Assembly: GCF_028649655.1 (NCBI RefSeq)
Contig: NZ_JAQSLN010000003.1
Span: forward strand, 620,001-684,000
Direction: 5' to 3'
Origin: Halobacteriovorax sp. GB3
GTDB lineage: Bacteria; Bdellovibrionota; Bacteriovoracia; Bacteriovoracales; Bacteriovoracaceae
Length of the DNA: 64,000 nucleotides
Shown here: piece after piece, positions 16,890-26,486 of the stretch
Position numbering within the stretch: position 1 is the first letter of the stretch
Layout: every line of letters begins with the position of its first letter
Program-made: the position numbers and the translations under genes
The notes under the pieces: model-generated
What the model was told of the DNA's origin: nothing
Seen by the model: only the letters and a program-made list of their open reading frames with translations
The model's database searches: none

Positions 16890-17735
16890 ATGAAGAAACT
16901 ACTACTTATCGCATTGACTACAACTCTTGCTACTAGCTCTCTGGCCCAGTCCACTGCTACGACACTCTCAGGCTCACTTGAAAGTGAATCGACAAGTGCT
17001 GTTAAAAATTGGAATGTTTCAGTTAGCTCGACAACTTCTGCAAGTGTTGTTGAGGCCGACAGCTATGATAACTACGTGAACTCATCACTATCAGCTAGGC
17101 TTTCCTACAAGTTAAACGACAGACTCACTGCTCAGTCTTCAGTGGCCGCAGCAAAAGAGATGAAAGGAGCAAGAAAACAGTACTTCTCAAGTGCTTATCT
17201 TGGACTTTCTGGTCTTATTAAGAGCTTTAACTCAGATATCTCACTCTCTGGTCTTACTCGCGTCTATTTGCCAGTAAACGCTAATTCGAGAAGAGATACA
17301 ACGTTCAATGGTAGAGTTATGGCGGGTCTTTCAGGATCATTCAATCTTGCGAAACTAGGGCTTAAATATGTAAGTCTTACATTGAGCTCAACTGGTGCGA
17401 AAAATTTTCATGAATTTAAAAGAACCCGCACCAATAGTCCAAATACAAACTACTATGTCACAAATACGGCCGCCCTAGGTTATGCACCTTTTAAGAAAGT
17501 TAGTTTCTCATTTTACTTTTCTAACACTTCTAGATGGGATTATGAGAACAAGACAAAAGGTGACACTTTTTCAATGGGACAAAGTGTTTACTGGGCGCTT
17601 GAGCAAGGTTTCAGCATTAGTGCTGGTCACGACCTAGGTGGACTCACTTACGGTTACACAGGTGACAGTTTAGACGTTGCTCTATTTGATAAAAATAAAT
17701 CAAGTGTTTATACGAGCGTTAGCTACGTGTATTAA
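16890..17735 (+). CDS. Predicted outer-membrane beta-barrel protein
   Basis: 281-residue exported protein. The signal peptide covers about 1-20 (Leu-Leu-Ile-Ala core, Ser-Leu-Ala-Gln end). The rest is rich in Ser, Thr, Tyr and alternating hydrophobic residues, consistent with a beta barrel, and it ends in Val-Ser-Tyr-Val-Tyr with an aromatic residue last, as barrel proteins often do. I do not recognise the family. The start at 16890 is chosen because GGGGAG precedes it and the signal peptide begins there; a longer frame upstream crosses the regulatory region. The metalloprotease gene follows after 19 bases, so the two may act together. Confidence 0.65.
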   Translation: MKKLLLIALTTTLATSSLAQSTATTLSGSLESESTSAVKNWNVSVSSTTSASVVEADSYDNYVNSSLSARLSYKLNDRLTAQSSVAAAKEMKGARKQYFSSAYLGLSGLIKSFNSDISLSGLTRVYLPVNANSRRDTTFNGRVMAGLSGSFNLAKLGLKYVSLTLSSTGAKNFHEFKRTRTNSPNTNYYVTNTAALGYAPFKKVSFSFYFSNTSRWDYENKTKGDTFSMGQSVYWALEQGFSISAGHDLGGLTYGYTGDSLDVALFDKNKSSVYTSVSYVY

Positions 17736-17754
17736 TAGGATGAGGAGAAAGGGA

Positions 17755-20700
17755 ATGAAAAAACTTACGATGCTTGCCACACTTACAATGAGTGCTTTAG
17801 TGCTTGTTGGATGTGCTAAGGACAAGCCTTACGATGAAGTTTACAAAGCTCCTGAGGTTGGTAGTAAAGGACTCTATCAAATCACTCAGAAGGTAACTCA
17901 AAAAAATGGATCTGTTTCAGATGAACCTGTAAAGTATCTTTACGTTCCAATGACAATGGGAACTCCAAGAGAAGTTCCTGAAGCAATGCCATTCTATCAA
18001 GGGCAAGAAAAAATTGTTCGTCTTCAATGGTCAAAAGATGGTCTTGAAGTTCTAGAAGTAGAAAAAGATGAGCGTTTTTCTGACAATGATCTTAACGACA
18101 CACCAGTATTAACGATTCCAGGTAATCAATTATCTTACCGCTGTCGTGAAGATGCTTATGGTGAGTGTACAAATAATGAGGAAGTAAACTCTGAGCAAGA
18201 GTGGTACGACACAACTCACTTCAAACCAGATTTTGAAGGTCTAAAAGTTAAAGAAGTTAACGAACTTGACGTCTTTGCTCTTAGAAGTAGCTGTCTATCT
18301 CCAAACGGAACAAAACTTGTAGACTATGAAGTTCAACCTGGTGTTATCAACGTTGAACTTGAAAAAACTTATAAAGTTAACAAGTCTTGGAACTGTCTAT
18401 GGACGAACTACATTAGAGATAATTTCTCTTACAATGGTTTCAAAGTTAGATTTTTCTATTCTCTCGTACGTCTTGATAAACTTGCTAGCCCAGGTTACAA
18501 GGCCGTTGACTACCCAACTCCTGACCATGATGAATTCGGTTACTTTAAAAACGAAGAACTTGTTCTTAAAGATGACTTTGATTCTCAAAGAAAAGAAAGA
18601 AAAATCCTTCTTAACCGTTGGAATCCAGAGAGAAATAATGGTGAACTCGTTTACCACCTTTCAGATTCATTCAACAAGCCAGAGAATGCACTTTTAAAGA
18701 AAGCAACTTACGATACAATTGAGGCCATGAACAATGGACTTAAAAAGATCGGAAGTCCTTTTACAATTAAATTAGAGGAGCCTTCTGGTAAGAAATCTGG
18801 AGACCTTCGCTATAACATGGTCGTTCTAATTGACGATCCACTAGCAAACGGACTTCTTGGATATGGGCCAACAGTAACAAACCCACAAACAGGTGAGATT
18901 GTTCAAGGTCACGTTAATATGTACGGTGGTGTTCTTAAGGCAATGACTCGCTCTGTTTATGAGTCAGCTGTAGATATTTCTATTGATGAAGTTAATGAGA
19001 AAAAAGGTGAATCAGTAGCACAAGTTCGCTTTGCTGTTGCACCATCTGCACTTGGTAACCTACCTGAGTCACTTGCTGTAAGTAATATTCAAACTCAAAA
19101 GGTACCACTACCAAGTCAAATTCAACCACTACCTACAAAGCAAGCTCCAGCAGTAGCATCAAAAAATGCTGAAGTTGCAAGTAGCAAAATGAATGTTCAT
19201 GCACACTCGCATGCACTTAAAGGTAAATTACACAATCATGACCACCATGCCTTTGAAAGAAGAGCTCAAGAGCGTATTTCTACAACAAGAGATATGAGAC
19301 TTGATATCGCTCAAAGCATGAACAAAGAAGAGCTTGATGACTTCCAAAAAGAAGTTCAAAAAGAACAAGAGCGTCTTAACCATTATGCAGAAAATAATGC
19401 TTATGCGACAGAGTTCTTCCAAGTTGGTGGTACAGCAAAAGTTATCTACCCAGAGCTTCTTGCTATCGCAGACATTAAGAATGAAGATGGAACACTTAAA
19501 AGATGGAACGAGCTTAGCGCTTCTCAAAAGAGCAAAGCTACAGATATCATTCTAGTTAAGTCTTACCGTTCAACTCTTGTTCACGAATTTGGACACAACC
19601 TTGGTCTACGTCACAACTTCATGGGATCATGGGACAAGGAAAACTTCTATACAAAAGAAGAAGCTAAAACAGAACTTGGTCTAGATGATGCTCCAGCATA
19701 CTCTTCGATCATGGACTACGGATTTAGCCAATTCAACGAGCTTAATGCTTTTGGTAAATACGACCTAGCAGCACTTCGTTTTGCTTACAAAAGAGAAGTT
19801 GAAACAAAAGATGGTTCAATTGTAAAAGTTAAAGGGGCCGTTTCAGATCTAGAAAAAGAGCTTAAGGCCAATGGTCAAGAGCTTAAGTCATACCAATACT
19901 GTACAGATGAAAACGCTGGTCTTTCTTCTATGTGTAACCGTTTTGACGAAGGGACAAGCCTTGTTGAAATTGCTAACCACAGAATTAAGCGTTACAAAGA
20001 TTACTACAAATACAGAAACTTCAGAGATGAGCGTCTTAACTTCTCTACTTACGGACTTGGTTCATACGTAGTATGGAGATACATCGAGCTCTCTGGAATT
20101 CGTGATATCTTTGAAGAGTATGAATTCTTCACAACATTCTTTGGAAAAGACCTTATGGCCCAAGGATGTTCACCACAAGATACGGCACAGTATCCAGTGT
20201 GTAAGCAAATCAACGACCGTCTAGAAGCGACTAAAATTGTTGGTAACTTCTTCATGGACGTATTAAAGACTCCAGATCACCTTTGTGCTGTTGTTAACAC
20301 AGCTGATCCAAGAGTTGTTACTGAGTACAAGAAGCTTTCTGAAATCTATGATGACATTAAGTACACAATGTCTGACAAAGGTCGCTACGATGTTGTAACA
20401 AGCTGTTTCGATGAAGAAGTTGTTGCAAAACTTGCAGAAGATAGCCTCGTTCCTGTTGCAGAAAATGGAAAATTCCTAAACAGCTTCAGAGACACAAACC
20501 CAGAATACAAGTACTCATCAGACATCGCTGTTCGTGGATACTGGGTTGATAAAGTTATGGCAATGAGAATGCTTTTCAAAAGAGAGTGGTATAGACCATC
20601 AACTGACGATGAGCACATGGCCCTTGTTGATCTTCCATTTATTTATGAAGACGCTAAAAATGTAATTAATCACTTAGCAATGGGTGAACCAATGAATGCT

Positions 20701-21540
20701 CCTCTACCATTTACAATGGCAGATGGTCAGAAAGTTGTTCTTCCTTACGCTATTGCGAAAGACTACAAAATCAACAACCCAGAAGATGCTTTTGTATGGG
20801 TAAAGATGTTCCTAGGACTACCACTAACAGGTAAAGGAAACCTTATCGATACAACGCTTGCACAAATTGAGAAATCTGGTGTTGATTATGGTGAAGACTA
20901 TAGAGATCAAGCTTACTTAACAGCTAACTACGCTTCAATTAGAAGACTAAACATCTACCTCTCTCTTGATCAAAGACCTGAGGGATTCTCTTACCTGAGA
21001 ACAAATGATGATAGAGTTTATGCTGCTAATGAGAATAACACTGTTGCTTACTCGATGCTTTCAACTATCAATGGAAAAGAAGTTCTAGACAGTGCAAATA
21101 GCGAACTCATTACAAAAGTGCTTGAGCAAAGAATGAATCCACAAGCACCAGCAGAGTTAACAGATGCTCAAAAAGCATACTTCTCACTAGACGAATCTTG
21201 GCAAGTAGCTCTTATTAACTACGCAAACCAGGGTGCGCAGTTCACACTAGAGATCTTTTCTCAGCAATTTGGTGCTGAACAAGGACCACTACTGTTTGAG
21301 ATCTACACAGCTGGAGCACAAGCGATGAGTGAAGTTGTTACAATCAAAGATCAGATTGCAAACACACCAAGCTCAGATGAAGAAAAACCACTCTTTGATC
21401 TACCTATTGCACTACTTTATAACTATGCAAATGGGTTTATCACTGATGCGCTTGTAGATTACTACAAAGCACAACTAAGAGTTCTTCCACGTCACCGTTA
21501 CAGAAATGACGATGGAACAAGTGTCTTCTCTTTTCTATAG
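17755..21540 (+). CDS. Large zinc metalloprotease lipoprotein (metzincin, DUF4953/5117-like)
   Basis: 1261-residue exported lipoprotein with a lipobox Leu-Val-Gly-Cys near residue 18. The extended zinc site is complete: H610-E611-Phe-Gly-H614-Asn-Leu-Gly-Leu-Arg-H620, followed by a Met-turn Ser-Ile-Met653-Asp-Tyr-Gly, as in metzincins and the PF16313-type zinc-dependent proteases. A histidine-rich segment at about 481-498 precedes the catalytic domain. The long C-terminal region (about 700-1261) has no motif I recognise. The start is set by the lipoprotein signal and GGAGAAAGGG. A protein-digesting role at the cell surface is inferred. A terminator follows. Confidence 0.85.
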   Translation: MKKLTMLATLTMSALVLVGCAKDKPYDEVYKAPEVGSKGLYQITQKVTQKNGSVSDEPVKYLYVPMTMGTPREVPEAMPFYQGQEKIVRLQWSKDGLEVLEVEKDERFSDNDLNDTPVLTIPGNQLSYRCREDAYGECTNNEEVNSEQEWYDTTHFKPDFEGLKVKEVNELDVFALRSSCLSPNGTKLVDYEVQPGVINVELEKTYKVNKSWNCLWTNYIRDNFSYNGFKVRFFYSLVRLDKLASPGYKAVDYPTPDHDEFGYFKNEELVLKDDFDSQRKERKILLNRWNPERNNGELVYHLSDSFNKPENALLKKATYDTIEAMNNGLKKIGSPFTIKLEEPSGKKSGDLRYNMVVLIDDPLANGLLGYGPTVTNPQTGEIVQGHVNMYGGVLKAMTRSVYESAVDISIDEVNEKKGESVAQVRFAVAPSALGNLPESLAVSNIQTQKVPLPSQIQPLPTKQAPAVASKNAEVASSKMNVHAHSHALKGKLHNHDHHAFERRAQERISTTRDMRLDIAQSMNKEELDDFQKEVQKEQERLNHYAENNAYATEFFQVGGTAKVIYPELLAIADIKNEDGTLKRWNELSASQKSKATDIILVKSYRSTLVHEFGHNLGLRHNFMGSWDKENFYTKEEAKTELGLDDAPAYSSIMDYGFSQFNELNAFGKYDLAALRFAYKREVETKDGSIVKVKGAVSDLEKELKANGQELKSYQYCTDENAGLSSMCNRFDEGTSLVEIANHRIKRYKDYYKYRNFRDERLNFSTYGLGSYVVWRYIELSGIRDIFEEYEFFTTFFGKDLMAQGCSPQDTAQYPVCKQINDRLEATKIVGNFFMDVLKTPDHLCAVVNTADPRVVTEYKKLSEIYDDIKYTMSDKGRYDVVTSCFDEEVVAKLAEDSLVPVAENGKFLNSFRDTNPEYKYSSDIAVRGYWVDKVMAMRMLFKREWYRPSTDDEHMALVDLPFIYEDAKNVINHLAMGEPMNAPLPFTMADGQKVVLPYAIAKDYKINNPEDAFVWVKMFLGLPLTGKGNLIDTTLAQIEKSGVDYGEDYRDQAYLTANYASIRRLNIYLSLDQRPEGFSYLRTNDDRVYAANENNTVAYSMLSTINGKEVLDSANSELITKVLEQRMNPQAPAELTDAQKAYFSLDESWQVALINYANQGAQFTLEIFSQQFGAEQGPLLFEIYTAGAQAMSEVVTIKDQIANTPSSDEEKPLFDLPIALLYNYANGFITDALVDYYKAQLRVLPRHRYRNDDGTSVFSFL

Positions 21541-21564
21541 AAAAAATTGACATACAATTGACAC

Positions 21565-21591
21565 AAAGGGCGGCTTAGGTCGCCCTTTTTT
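21565..21591 (+). terminator. Intrinsic terminator of the metalloprotease gene
   Basis: AAAGGGCG at 21565-21572 pairs with CGCCCTTT at 21581-21588 around an eight-base loop, followed by more T residues. Confidence 0.85.
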
Positions 21592-21607
21592 ATGCTAGAA
21601 TTTTAAT

Positions 21608-22201
21608 ATGAAAAAACTAGCAACAATCACCTCTCTCTTTCTAACTCTTCAATCTCTTGCCATCTCTCCAGGACAAAAGGCCCCCTCTTTTACACTTATT
21701 GACCAAAACAACAAAGAAGTCACACTAAGTAACTTCAAGGGGAAAACGGTCGTTTTAGAGTGGTATAACAAAGGTTGCCCTTTTGTTAGAAAGCACTATG
21801 ATTCAAGTAATATGCAAAAGTCTCAAGAACTAGCAAAAGAGAAAGGAATTGTTTGGCTAAGTATTGTCTCTTCTGCAGAAGGTAAACAAGGCCATCTCAC
21901 AGATGCAAGTGAAGCTCTATCTCAACTTAACAAAGAGAAATCCAAGGCCTCTCACCTTCTCTTAGATACTACAGGTAGTGTTGGAAAGGCCTATGGAGCA
22001 GTGACAACGCCACAGATGGTCCTCATTGATAAAAATGGTATTGTCCAATACCAAGGGGCAATAGATAGTATCCCAAGCGCTAACCCTGCTGATATAAAGG
22101 ATGCGACAAATTATATTGAAAGAGCAATGCTGGCTAACCTTGATGGCAAGGAGATTAGACCATCAAAAACAAAGCCTTATGGGTGTAGTGTAAAATACTA
22201 A
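21608..22201 (+). CDS. Exported thioredoxin-fold (AhpC/TSA-like) protein
   Basis: 197-residue redoxin. A signal peptide covers about 1-18. The fold pattern is Pro-Gly-Xaa-Xaa-Ala-Pro-Xaa-Phe, Asn-Phe-Lys-Gly-Lys, then Asn-Lys-Gly-Cys-Pro-Phe-Val-Arg-Lys-His-Tyr with a single active cysteine where classical thioredoxins have CxxC, and a cis-Pro in Thr-Thr-Pro-Gln-Met. The end Tyr-Gly-Cys-Ser-Val-Lys-Tyr is typical of a periplasmic subfamily I know only as thioredoxin family proteins. Thiol peroxidase or thiol exchange activity is possible. No clear partner is adjacent. Confidence 0.8.
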   Translation: MKKLATITSLFLTLQSLAISPGQKAPSFTLIDQNNKEVTLSNFKGKTVVLEWYNKGCPFVRKHYDSSNMQKSQELAKEKGIVWLSIVSSAEGKQGHLTDASEALSQLNKEKSKASHLLLDTTGSVGKAYGAVTTPQMVLIDKNGIVQYQGAIDSIPSANPADIKDATNYIERAMLANLDGKEIRPSKTKPYGCSVKY

Positions 22202-22247
22202 TAAGCGAAATTGTCCACTTGTATGCTTTTTGCTATAGTTGAACACT

Positions 22248-23351
22248 ATGTTTATCTACAACTCTACGACACTTTCTTTTCAAAAAAAATGTAAGACTTA
22301 TGCGCGAGAAATCATGCATAAGGAAATGAATCTCACTCTTAAAAGAGATCGCTTTTTGTGGAAAAATCACTTAATCCCCATTTCATTTGTCGTCTTTGAA
22401 GATGAAAAAAAACTAGGATATTTCAACTCCCATCTCTATCAAGTGGCCTTTAACAAAACACTCATGTTCAACGCGAAGGATAGTGTTTTAAAAGATATCA
22501 TCCGCCATGAACTGGCCCACTTTATATGCCACTTAATCTATAAAAATACGGCCGATGCCCATGGAGTCGAATATCGAAAGATATGCCAATCTTATGGTTG
22601 GGGTGAAGAGGTTTATCGCGCCTATATGAGTATCTCTCTTGCCAATGATAAAAAGGAGGGAGATTTAAAAGGTGAAAGAATTCTTCAAAGAATTCAAAAA
22701 CTCATGAATCTTGCAAGTTCTGATAATGAAAATGAATCAGCTCTAGCTACAATGAAGGCCAACGAGCTTCTGTTAAAATACAACCTTCAATCAATTGCCT
22801 CCTATGAAGAGGATGACAATCAAGAAGCTTATCTAGAACGAGTCCTTAGCGGGAAAAGAAAAAATGCCAAGGCCCAGGCAATCTATGAAATTCTAACAAC
22901 TTTCTTTGTCCAACCAGTTTTCAATCATGGACAAGGTCAATTCTATCTCGAAGTGATTGGTCAAAAGGTAAATGTCGAGATCGCTTCCTATGTGGCAGGC
23001 TTTCTCGATACGGAATTAGAAAGATTATGGGAGAGGGCCAAAAGAGAGAACTCCAATCTTAAAGGACAGGCCTCAAAGAATACATTTATGAAATCTGTGG
23101 CCAAGGGCTACGTTTCAAAAATTAATGAACAGAAAAGTCATTCAGGTGATTCTAGGGCCTTAATTGTTCTTGAGAAGGACCTCAAGGATAAAACGGCCAT
23201 GGTTCATGGGAAAATGGGATTCAGCTACTCAAAAGGCTCAAAATATTGTCCTGACAGTGCCAAGATTGGCAATAAAATGGGTAAATCGCTTTCATTTAAG
23301 AAAGGACTGCAACAAAGTGCCAACTCGCTTAAAAAGCTCTTAAGCTACTAG
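22248..23351 (+). CDS. SprT-like zinc peptidase domain fused to DUF2786
   Basis: 367-residue cytoplasmic protein. Residues about 15-120 match the SprT pattern: H87-E88-Leu-Ala-H91 with a third ligand H105 in Ala-His-Gly-Val-Glu-Tyr, as in the Spartan/SprT zinc proteases that act on DNA-bound proteins. Residues about 140-185 match DUF2786 (Ile-Gln-Lys-Leu-Met-Asn-Leu-Ala-Ser, then Ala-Met-Lys-type helix). The remainder is basic and unrecognised. I use the ATG at 22248; a TTG lies three codons upstream and no strong ribosome site is visible for either. A role in DNA-protein crosslink repair is possible by analogy only. Confidence 0.7.
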   Translation: MFIYNSTTLSFQKKCKTYAREIMHKEMNLTLKRDRFLWKNHLIPISFVVFEDEKKLGYFNSHLYQVAFNKTLMFNAKDSVLKDIIRHELAHFICHLIYKNTADAHGVEYRKICQSYGWGEEVYRAYMSISLANDKKEGDLKGERILQRIQKLMNLASSDNENESALATMKANELLLKYNLQSIASYEEDDNQEAYLERVLSGKRKNAKAQAIYEILTTFFVQPVFNHGQGQFYLEVIGQKVNVEIASYVAGFLDTELERLWERAKRENSNLKGQASKNTFMKSVAKGYVSKINEQKSHSGDSRALIVLEKDLKDKTAMVHGKMGFSYSKGSKYCPDSAKIGNKMGKSLSFKKGLQQSANSLKKLLSY

Positions 23352-23467
23352 ATAAGTAATTACAATCATTTACTCCATTACTTTTTAACCAATTTTAACT
23401 TTATTGCTTTTAGTCCAAAGCCGATAATAAAATATGAACATTCTTTAACATATTCGAAGGACGGCAC

Positions 23468-23839
23468 ATGTCAAAAAAGAGGACCATTCAAGACTTTATC
23501 GACTCTTGTAGCCTCGTATTTAAAACATACGAATACGAAGTTACAGTCTCTAAGAGTAGAACAAACCTCTGGCATTTCAGTGCGAAAAGAGATGATAAGA
23601 AATATGTGATCTACTGTGCTCCTCAATATGCAAAGACAAAAGGAATCATCAAAGTCGCTTTAAAGAAAATCCCAAGAGACGCTAGACTAGTTGTTGTCTG
23701 TCTTAAAACAGGTGCTACTGAAAAGATGGAAGCAGAAGACTTAGGCTATAGTCTCATAGAGCATAGAAGATTAGAAAAATATGGAATTGAAATGATTGAA
23801 GCAAAAGAGAGACAAGCGCTCCTTATGCAAGTCGTTTAA
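23468..23839 (+). CDS. Hypothetical protein, basic, 123 residues
   Basis: Small cytoplasmic protein without signal or membrane segment. It has an alpha-beta pattern with alternating strands (Trp-His-Phe-Ser-Ala-Lys, Lys-Tyr-Val-Ile-Tyr-Cys, Leu-Val-Val-Val-Cys-Leu) that could suit a small nuclease-like or restriction-endonuclease-like fold, but no catalytic motif is convincing. AAGGACGGCAC precedes the ATG. Its 3' end overlaps queE on the other strand by four bases. Function unknown. Confidence 0.6.
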   Translation: MSKKRTIQDFIDSCSLVFKTYEYEVTVSKSRTNLWHFSAKRDDKKYVIYCAPQYAKTKGIIKVALKKIPRDARLVVVCLKTGATEKMEAEDLGYSLIEHRRLEKYGIEMIEAKERQALLMQVV

Positions 23840-24540
23840 CACTGCTTTTTCTTAGGCCCAAAAATCCATTTATGCTGTTGACCAATGACACGAAACATTC
23901 CACCGAATGCTTCATTCCATTTTAAAACTTCAATAAATCGAGCTTCAGGAAACTCTTCCTCAGTATTATAACTAGGCGTTAAACACCATGGAAACGTCAT
24001 ATGATCGACTTGAGAGAGAACTTCATTATAAGCTAGAACCGTCTGATCGAAGTCTTCTCTTGTTTCTATGACTGACTTAATTTGAAATTTATTTTGATAT
24101 TGATTAGCGAGCTTTACAATCAAAGCAGGGTTTGTGCGAACACCAGTCGAAGGTGTTTTATAGTCAAAACTGATATAATCAACAAGTTCAAAGATCTCTG
24201 GTACAACTCGTGTTCCGGCCGCTTCAATATTTACAAAGTAACCTTGATCTTTAAGTTTCTTTGTTAACTCTAAAACGTAAGGAACATGCTTAGGATGAAG
24301 AGGGTCTCCACCAGTGATTGAAACACGTTTGATCTTTCCTTGAAACGTCTCTTGATAAACAGAAAGCATAATCTCTTCAAGATCCATCAACTCACCGTCA
24401 AAGTCCCATGTATCTTTGGAGTCACAATTAAGACAACCAATAGCACAACCTTGAAAACGAACGAAAACTTGTGGTGATCCAATAAGGACCCCTTCCCCTT
24501 CCGTTGCTCGATAAATTGAATTGATAAGATAATCTTTCAT
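23836..24540 (-). CDS. queE: 7-carboxy-7-deazaguanine synthase
   Basis: Radical SAM enzyme of queuosine biosynthesis that converts 6-carboxytetrahydropterin to 7-carboxy-7-deazaguanine. The 234-residue protein opens with the QueE signature Ile-Xaa-Xaa-Glu-Gly-Glu-Gly-type block (Ala-Thr-Glu-Gly-Glu-Gly), followed by the cluster motif Cys-Ala-Ile-Gly-Cys-Leu-Asn-Cys-Asp (CxxxCxxC) and the Gly-Gly-Asp-Pro SAM-binding motif. I chose the ATG at 24540; two upstream ATGs give 4 or 13 extra residues. tgt, the enzyme that puts the queuosine precursor into tRNA, is about 12 kb away. Confidence 0.88.
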   Translation of the reverse strand: MKDYLINSIYRATEGEGVLIGSPQVFVRFQGCAIGCLNCDSKDTWDFDGELMDLEEIMLSVYQETFQGKIKRVSITGGDPLHPKHVPYVLELTKKLKDQGYFVNIEAAGTRVVPEIFELVDYISFDYKTPSTGVRTNPALIVKLANQYQNKFQIKSVIETREDFDQTVLAYNEVLSQVDHMTFPWCLTPSYNTEEEFPEARFIEVLKWNEAFGGMFRVIGQQHKWIFGPKKKQC

Positions 24541-24690
24541 ATTTTTGTCCATTAAATAACTAGCCTTTGTATAACACAAATTAAAAATCTGTGGTACATA
24601 TTGAGTAACCTTTTTACAAAAACTTGCCAGATTTTAGACACTCTAGACTACTGAAAAGAGGCTAAATTCAAAGATCAGGACAAATTCACC

Positions 24691-26478
24691 ATGCAAGCAA
24701 AACAAAATGGCCTAAATAGACTCTGGAATCACAATAAGCACCTTCGCCAAAAAATAACGAAGGCCTGCCTCTACTCAATACTCAATAAGATTTTCGACCT
24801 TGCCCCACCTCTTCTCATCGGTCTATCCGTTGATATTGTCGTGAAAAAAGAGAGTTCTTTTTTAACGAGATTTATCCCTGTTGAAACAGTTATGGAACAA
24901 CTTTTTGTTGTCGCTTTTTTAACGTTGATCATCTGGGGACTTGAATCTTTTTTTGAATACTTATTAAAAATTATGTGGAGAAATCTTGCCCAAACAATAC
25001 AGCATGAACTTCGCATTGAGGCCTTTTCTCATGTACAGCACCTAGAAATGGCCTATTTTGAAGATAAGAGTACGGGGAATTTAATTTCTATCTTAAATGA
25101 CGATGTTAACCAATTAGAGCGCTTTTTAAATATAGGAGCAAACTCTCTACTACAGGTCATGACCACAGTGATCATCATTGGTTGTATCTTCTTTAGTATC
25201 TCGCCTCTTGTTGCGGCCTTTTCCTTTCTTCCCATCCCACTTATTCTTTGGGGTTCTTTTTATTTTCAAAAGAAAATTCAACCGCTTTACAAAGACGTGC
25301 GAAACGAAGTTGGTCTCTTAAGCAGTATCCTTACCAATAACCTAGGTGGAATGAGTACAGTTAAAAGTTTTGTAAGAGAAAAATTTGAAATTGAAAGACT
25401 TGAAAAACAGTCAATTGATTATGCAAAAGCTAATTCAAAGGCCATTAAAGTATCTTCTAGTTACTCTCCTTTAATTAGAATGGTTATTCTTTGTGGTTTT
25501 ATCGCAACGACACTTCTTGGAGGATGGCTTACTGAAAAGGGAACATTAGAAGTAGGCTCCTACTCTATTCTTATTTTCATGACACAAAGACTTCTTTGGC
25601 CTCTAACTGGACTCGCTGAAACTTTTGATCTCTATCAAAGGTCCATGGCCTCTATTGATCGCATATTTCAATTAATTGATACGCCTATTCAAATAACTGG
25701 TGGAGAAAATAACCACACTAAAAACCTGAGTGAAACGGGAATTAGTATTAAAGATTTAACTTTTTCTTATAATGATTCAGGAGCTATCTTAAAGAATCTC
25801 AATATTGAGATCGCCCCTGGTGAAACGGTTGCCTTTGTTGGTGCAACAGGTTCAGGAAAAAGTACGCTTGTTAAGCTACTTCTACGTTTCTACGATCCTC
25901 AAGTTGGTTCAATTAAAATCAATAATGACGATATTAAGAATCTCTCCCTATCCGAGTTGAGATCTCTTTTTAGTTATGTTGGACAAGATACTTATCTTTT
26001 TCACGGAACTGTTCTCGAAAATATTCGCTATGGAAATCCCAAAGCAACGGATGAAGAAGTTCTTGTCGCCTCTAAACTTGCAGAGGCCCATGACTTCATT
26101 TCCAAGCTTCCACAGGGGCTTAACACCGTTGTTGGAGAGCGCGGACAGAAACTCTCAGGCGGTCAAAGACAAAGAATCTCTTTAGCGCGAGCGATCTTAA
26201 AAGAAGCTCCTATTTTTATTTTTGATGAGGCCACAAGTGCAGTCGACAACGAAACAGAAGCGGCCATTCAACGCTCGCTCGATAGAATTACAAAAGAGCG
26301 AACAACAATAATGATTGCCCACAGACTTTCTACAGTCGTCGGTGCAGATCGAATTTTTGTTCTTAAAGATGGGCAAATTATTGAGGCCGGTAACCACCAT
26401 GAACTCCTTGCTAACCGCCTATCCTACTTTGAACTTTGGAATGTTCAAACCGGTGCTCTCCATGAGGCACTAAGCTAG
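24691..26478 (+). CDS. ABC exporter, fused membrane and ATPase domains (MsbA-like half transporter)
   Basis: 595-residue inner-membrane exporter that would act as a homodimer or heterodimer. Six hydrophobic segments occupy about 25-310. The ATPase domain follows with Walker A Gly-Ala-Thr-Gly-Ser-Gly-Lys-Ser-Thr near 390, the signature Leu-Ser-Gly-Gly-Gln-Arg-Gln-Arg near 490, Walker B Ile-Phe-Ile-Phe-Asp-Glu, a D-loop and a switch His in Ala-His-Arg-Leu-Ser. The cargo cannot be told from sequence: lipid, peptide or drug are all possible. Three short genes follow with small gaps and may share its transcript. Confidence 0.9.
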   Translation: MQAKQNGLNRLWNHNKHLRQKITKACLYSILNKIFDLAPPLLIGLSVDIVVKKESSFLTRFIPVETVMEQLFVVAFLTLIIWGLESFFEYLLKIMWRNLAQTIQHELRIEAFSHVQHLEMAYFEDKSTGNLISILNDDVNQLERFLNIGANSLLQVMTTVIIIGCIFFSISPLVAAFSFLPIPLILWGSFYFQKKIQPLYKDVRNEVGLLSSILTNNLGGMSTVKSFVREKFEIERLEKQSIDYAKANSKAIKVSSSYSPLIRMVILCGFIATTLLGGWLTEKGTLEVGSYSILIFMTQRLLWPLTGLAETFDLYQRSMASIDRIFQLIDTPIQITGGENNHTKNLSETGISIKDLTFSYNDSGAILKNLNIEIAPGETVAFVGATGSGKSTLVKLLLRFYDPQVGSIKINNDDIKNLSLSELRSLFSYVGQDTYLFHGTVLENIRYGNPKATDEEVLVASKLAEAHDFISKLPQGLNTVVGERGQKLSGGQRQRISLARAILKEAPIFIFDEATSAVDNETEAAIQRSLDRITKERTTIMIAHRLSTVVGADRIFVLKDGQIIEAGNHHELLANRLSYFELWNVQTGALHEALS

Positions 26479-26486
26479 AGGTTCAC

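Noticed and set aside
18397-18657. Minus-strand open frames inside the large metalloprotease gene
   Set aside because: Shadows of a gene with strong lipoprotein and zinc-site evidence; none has a ribosome site or a recognisable product.
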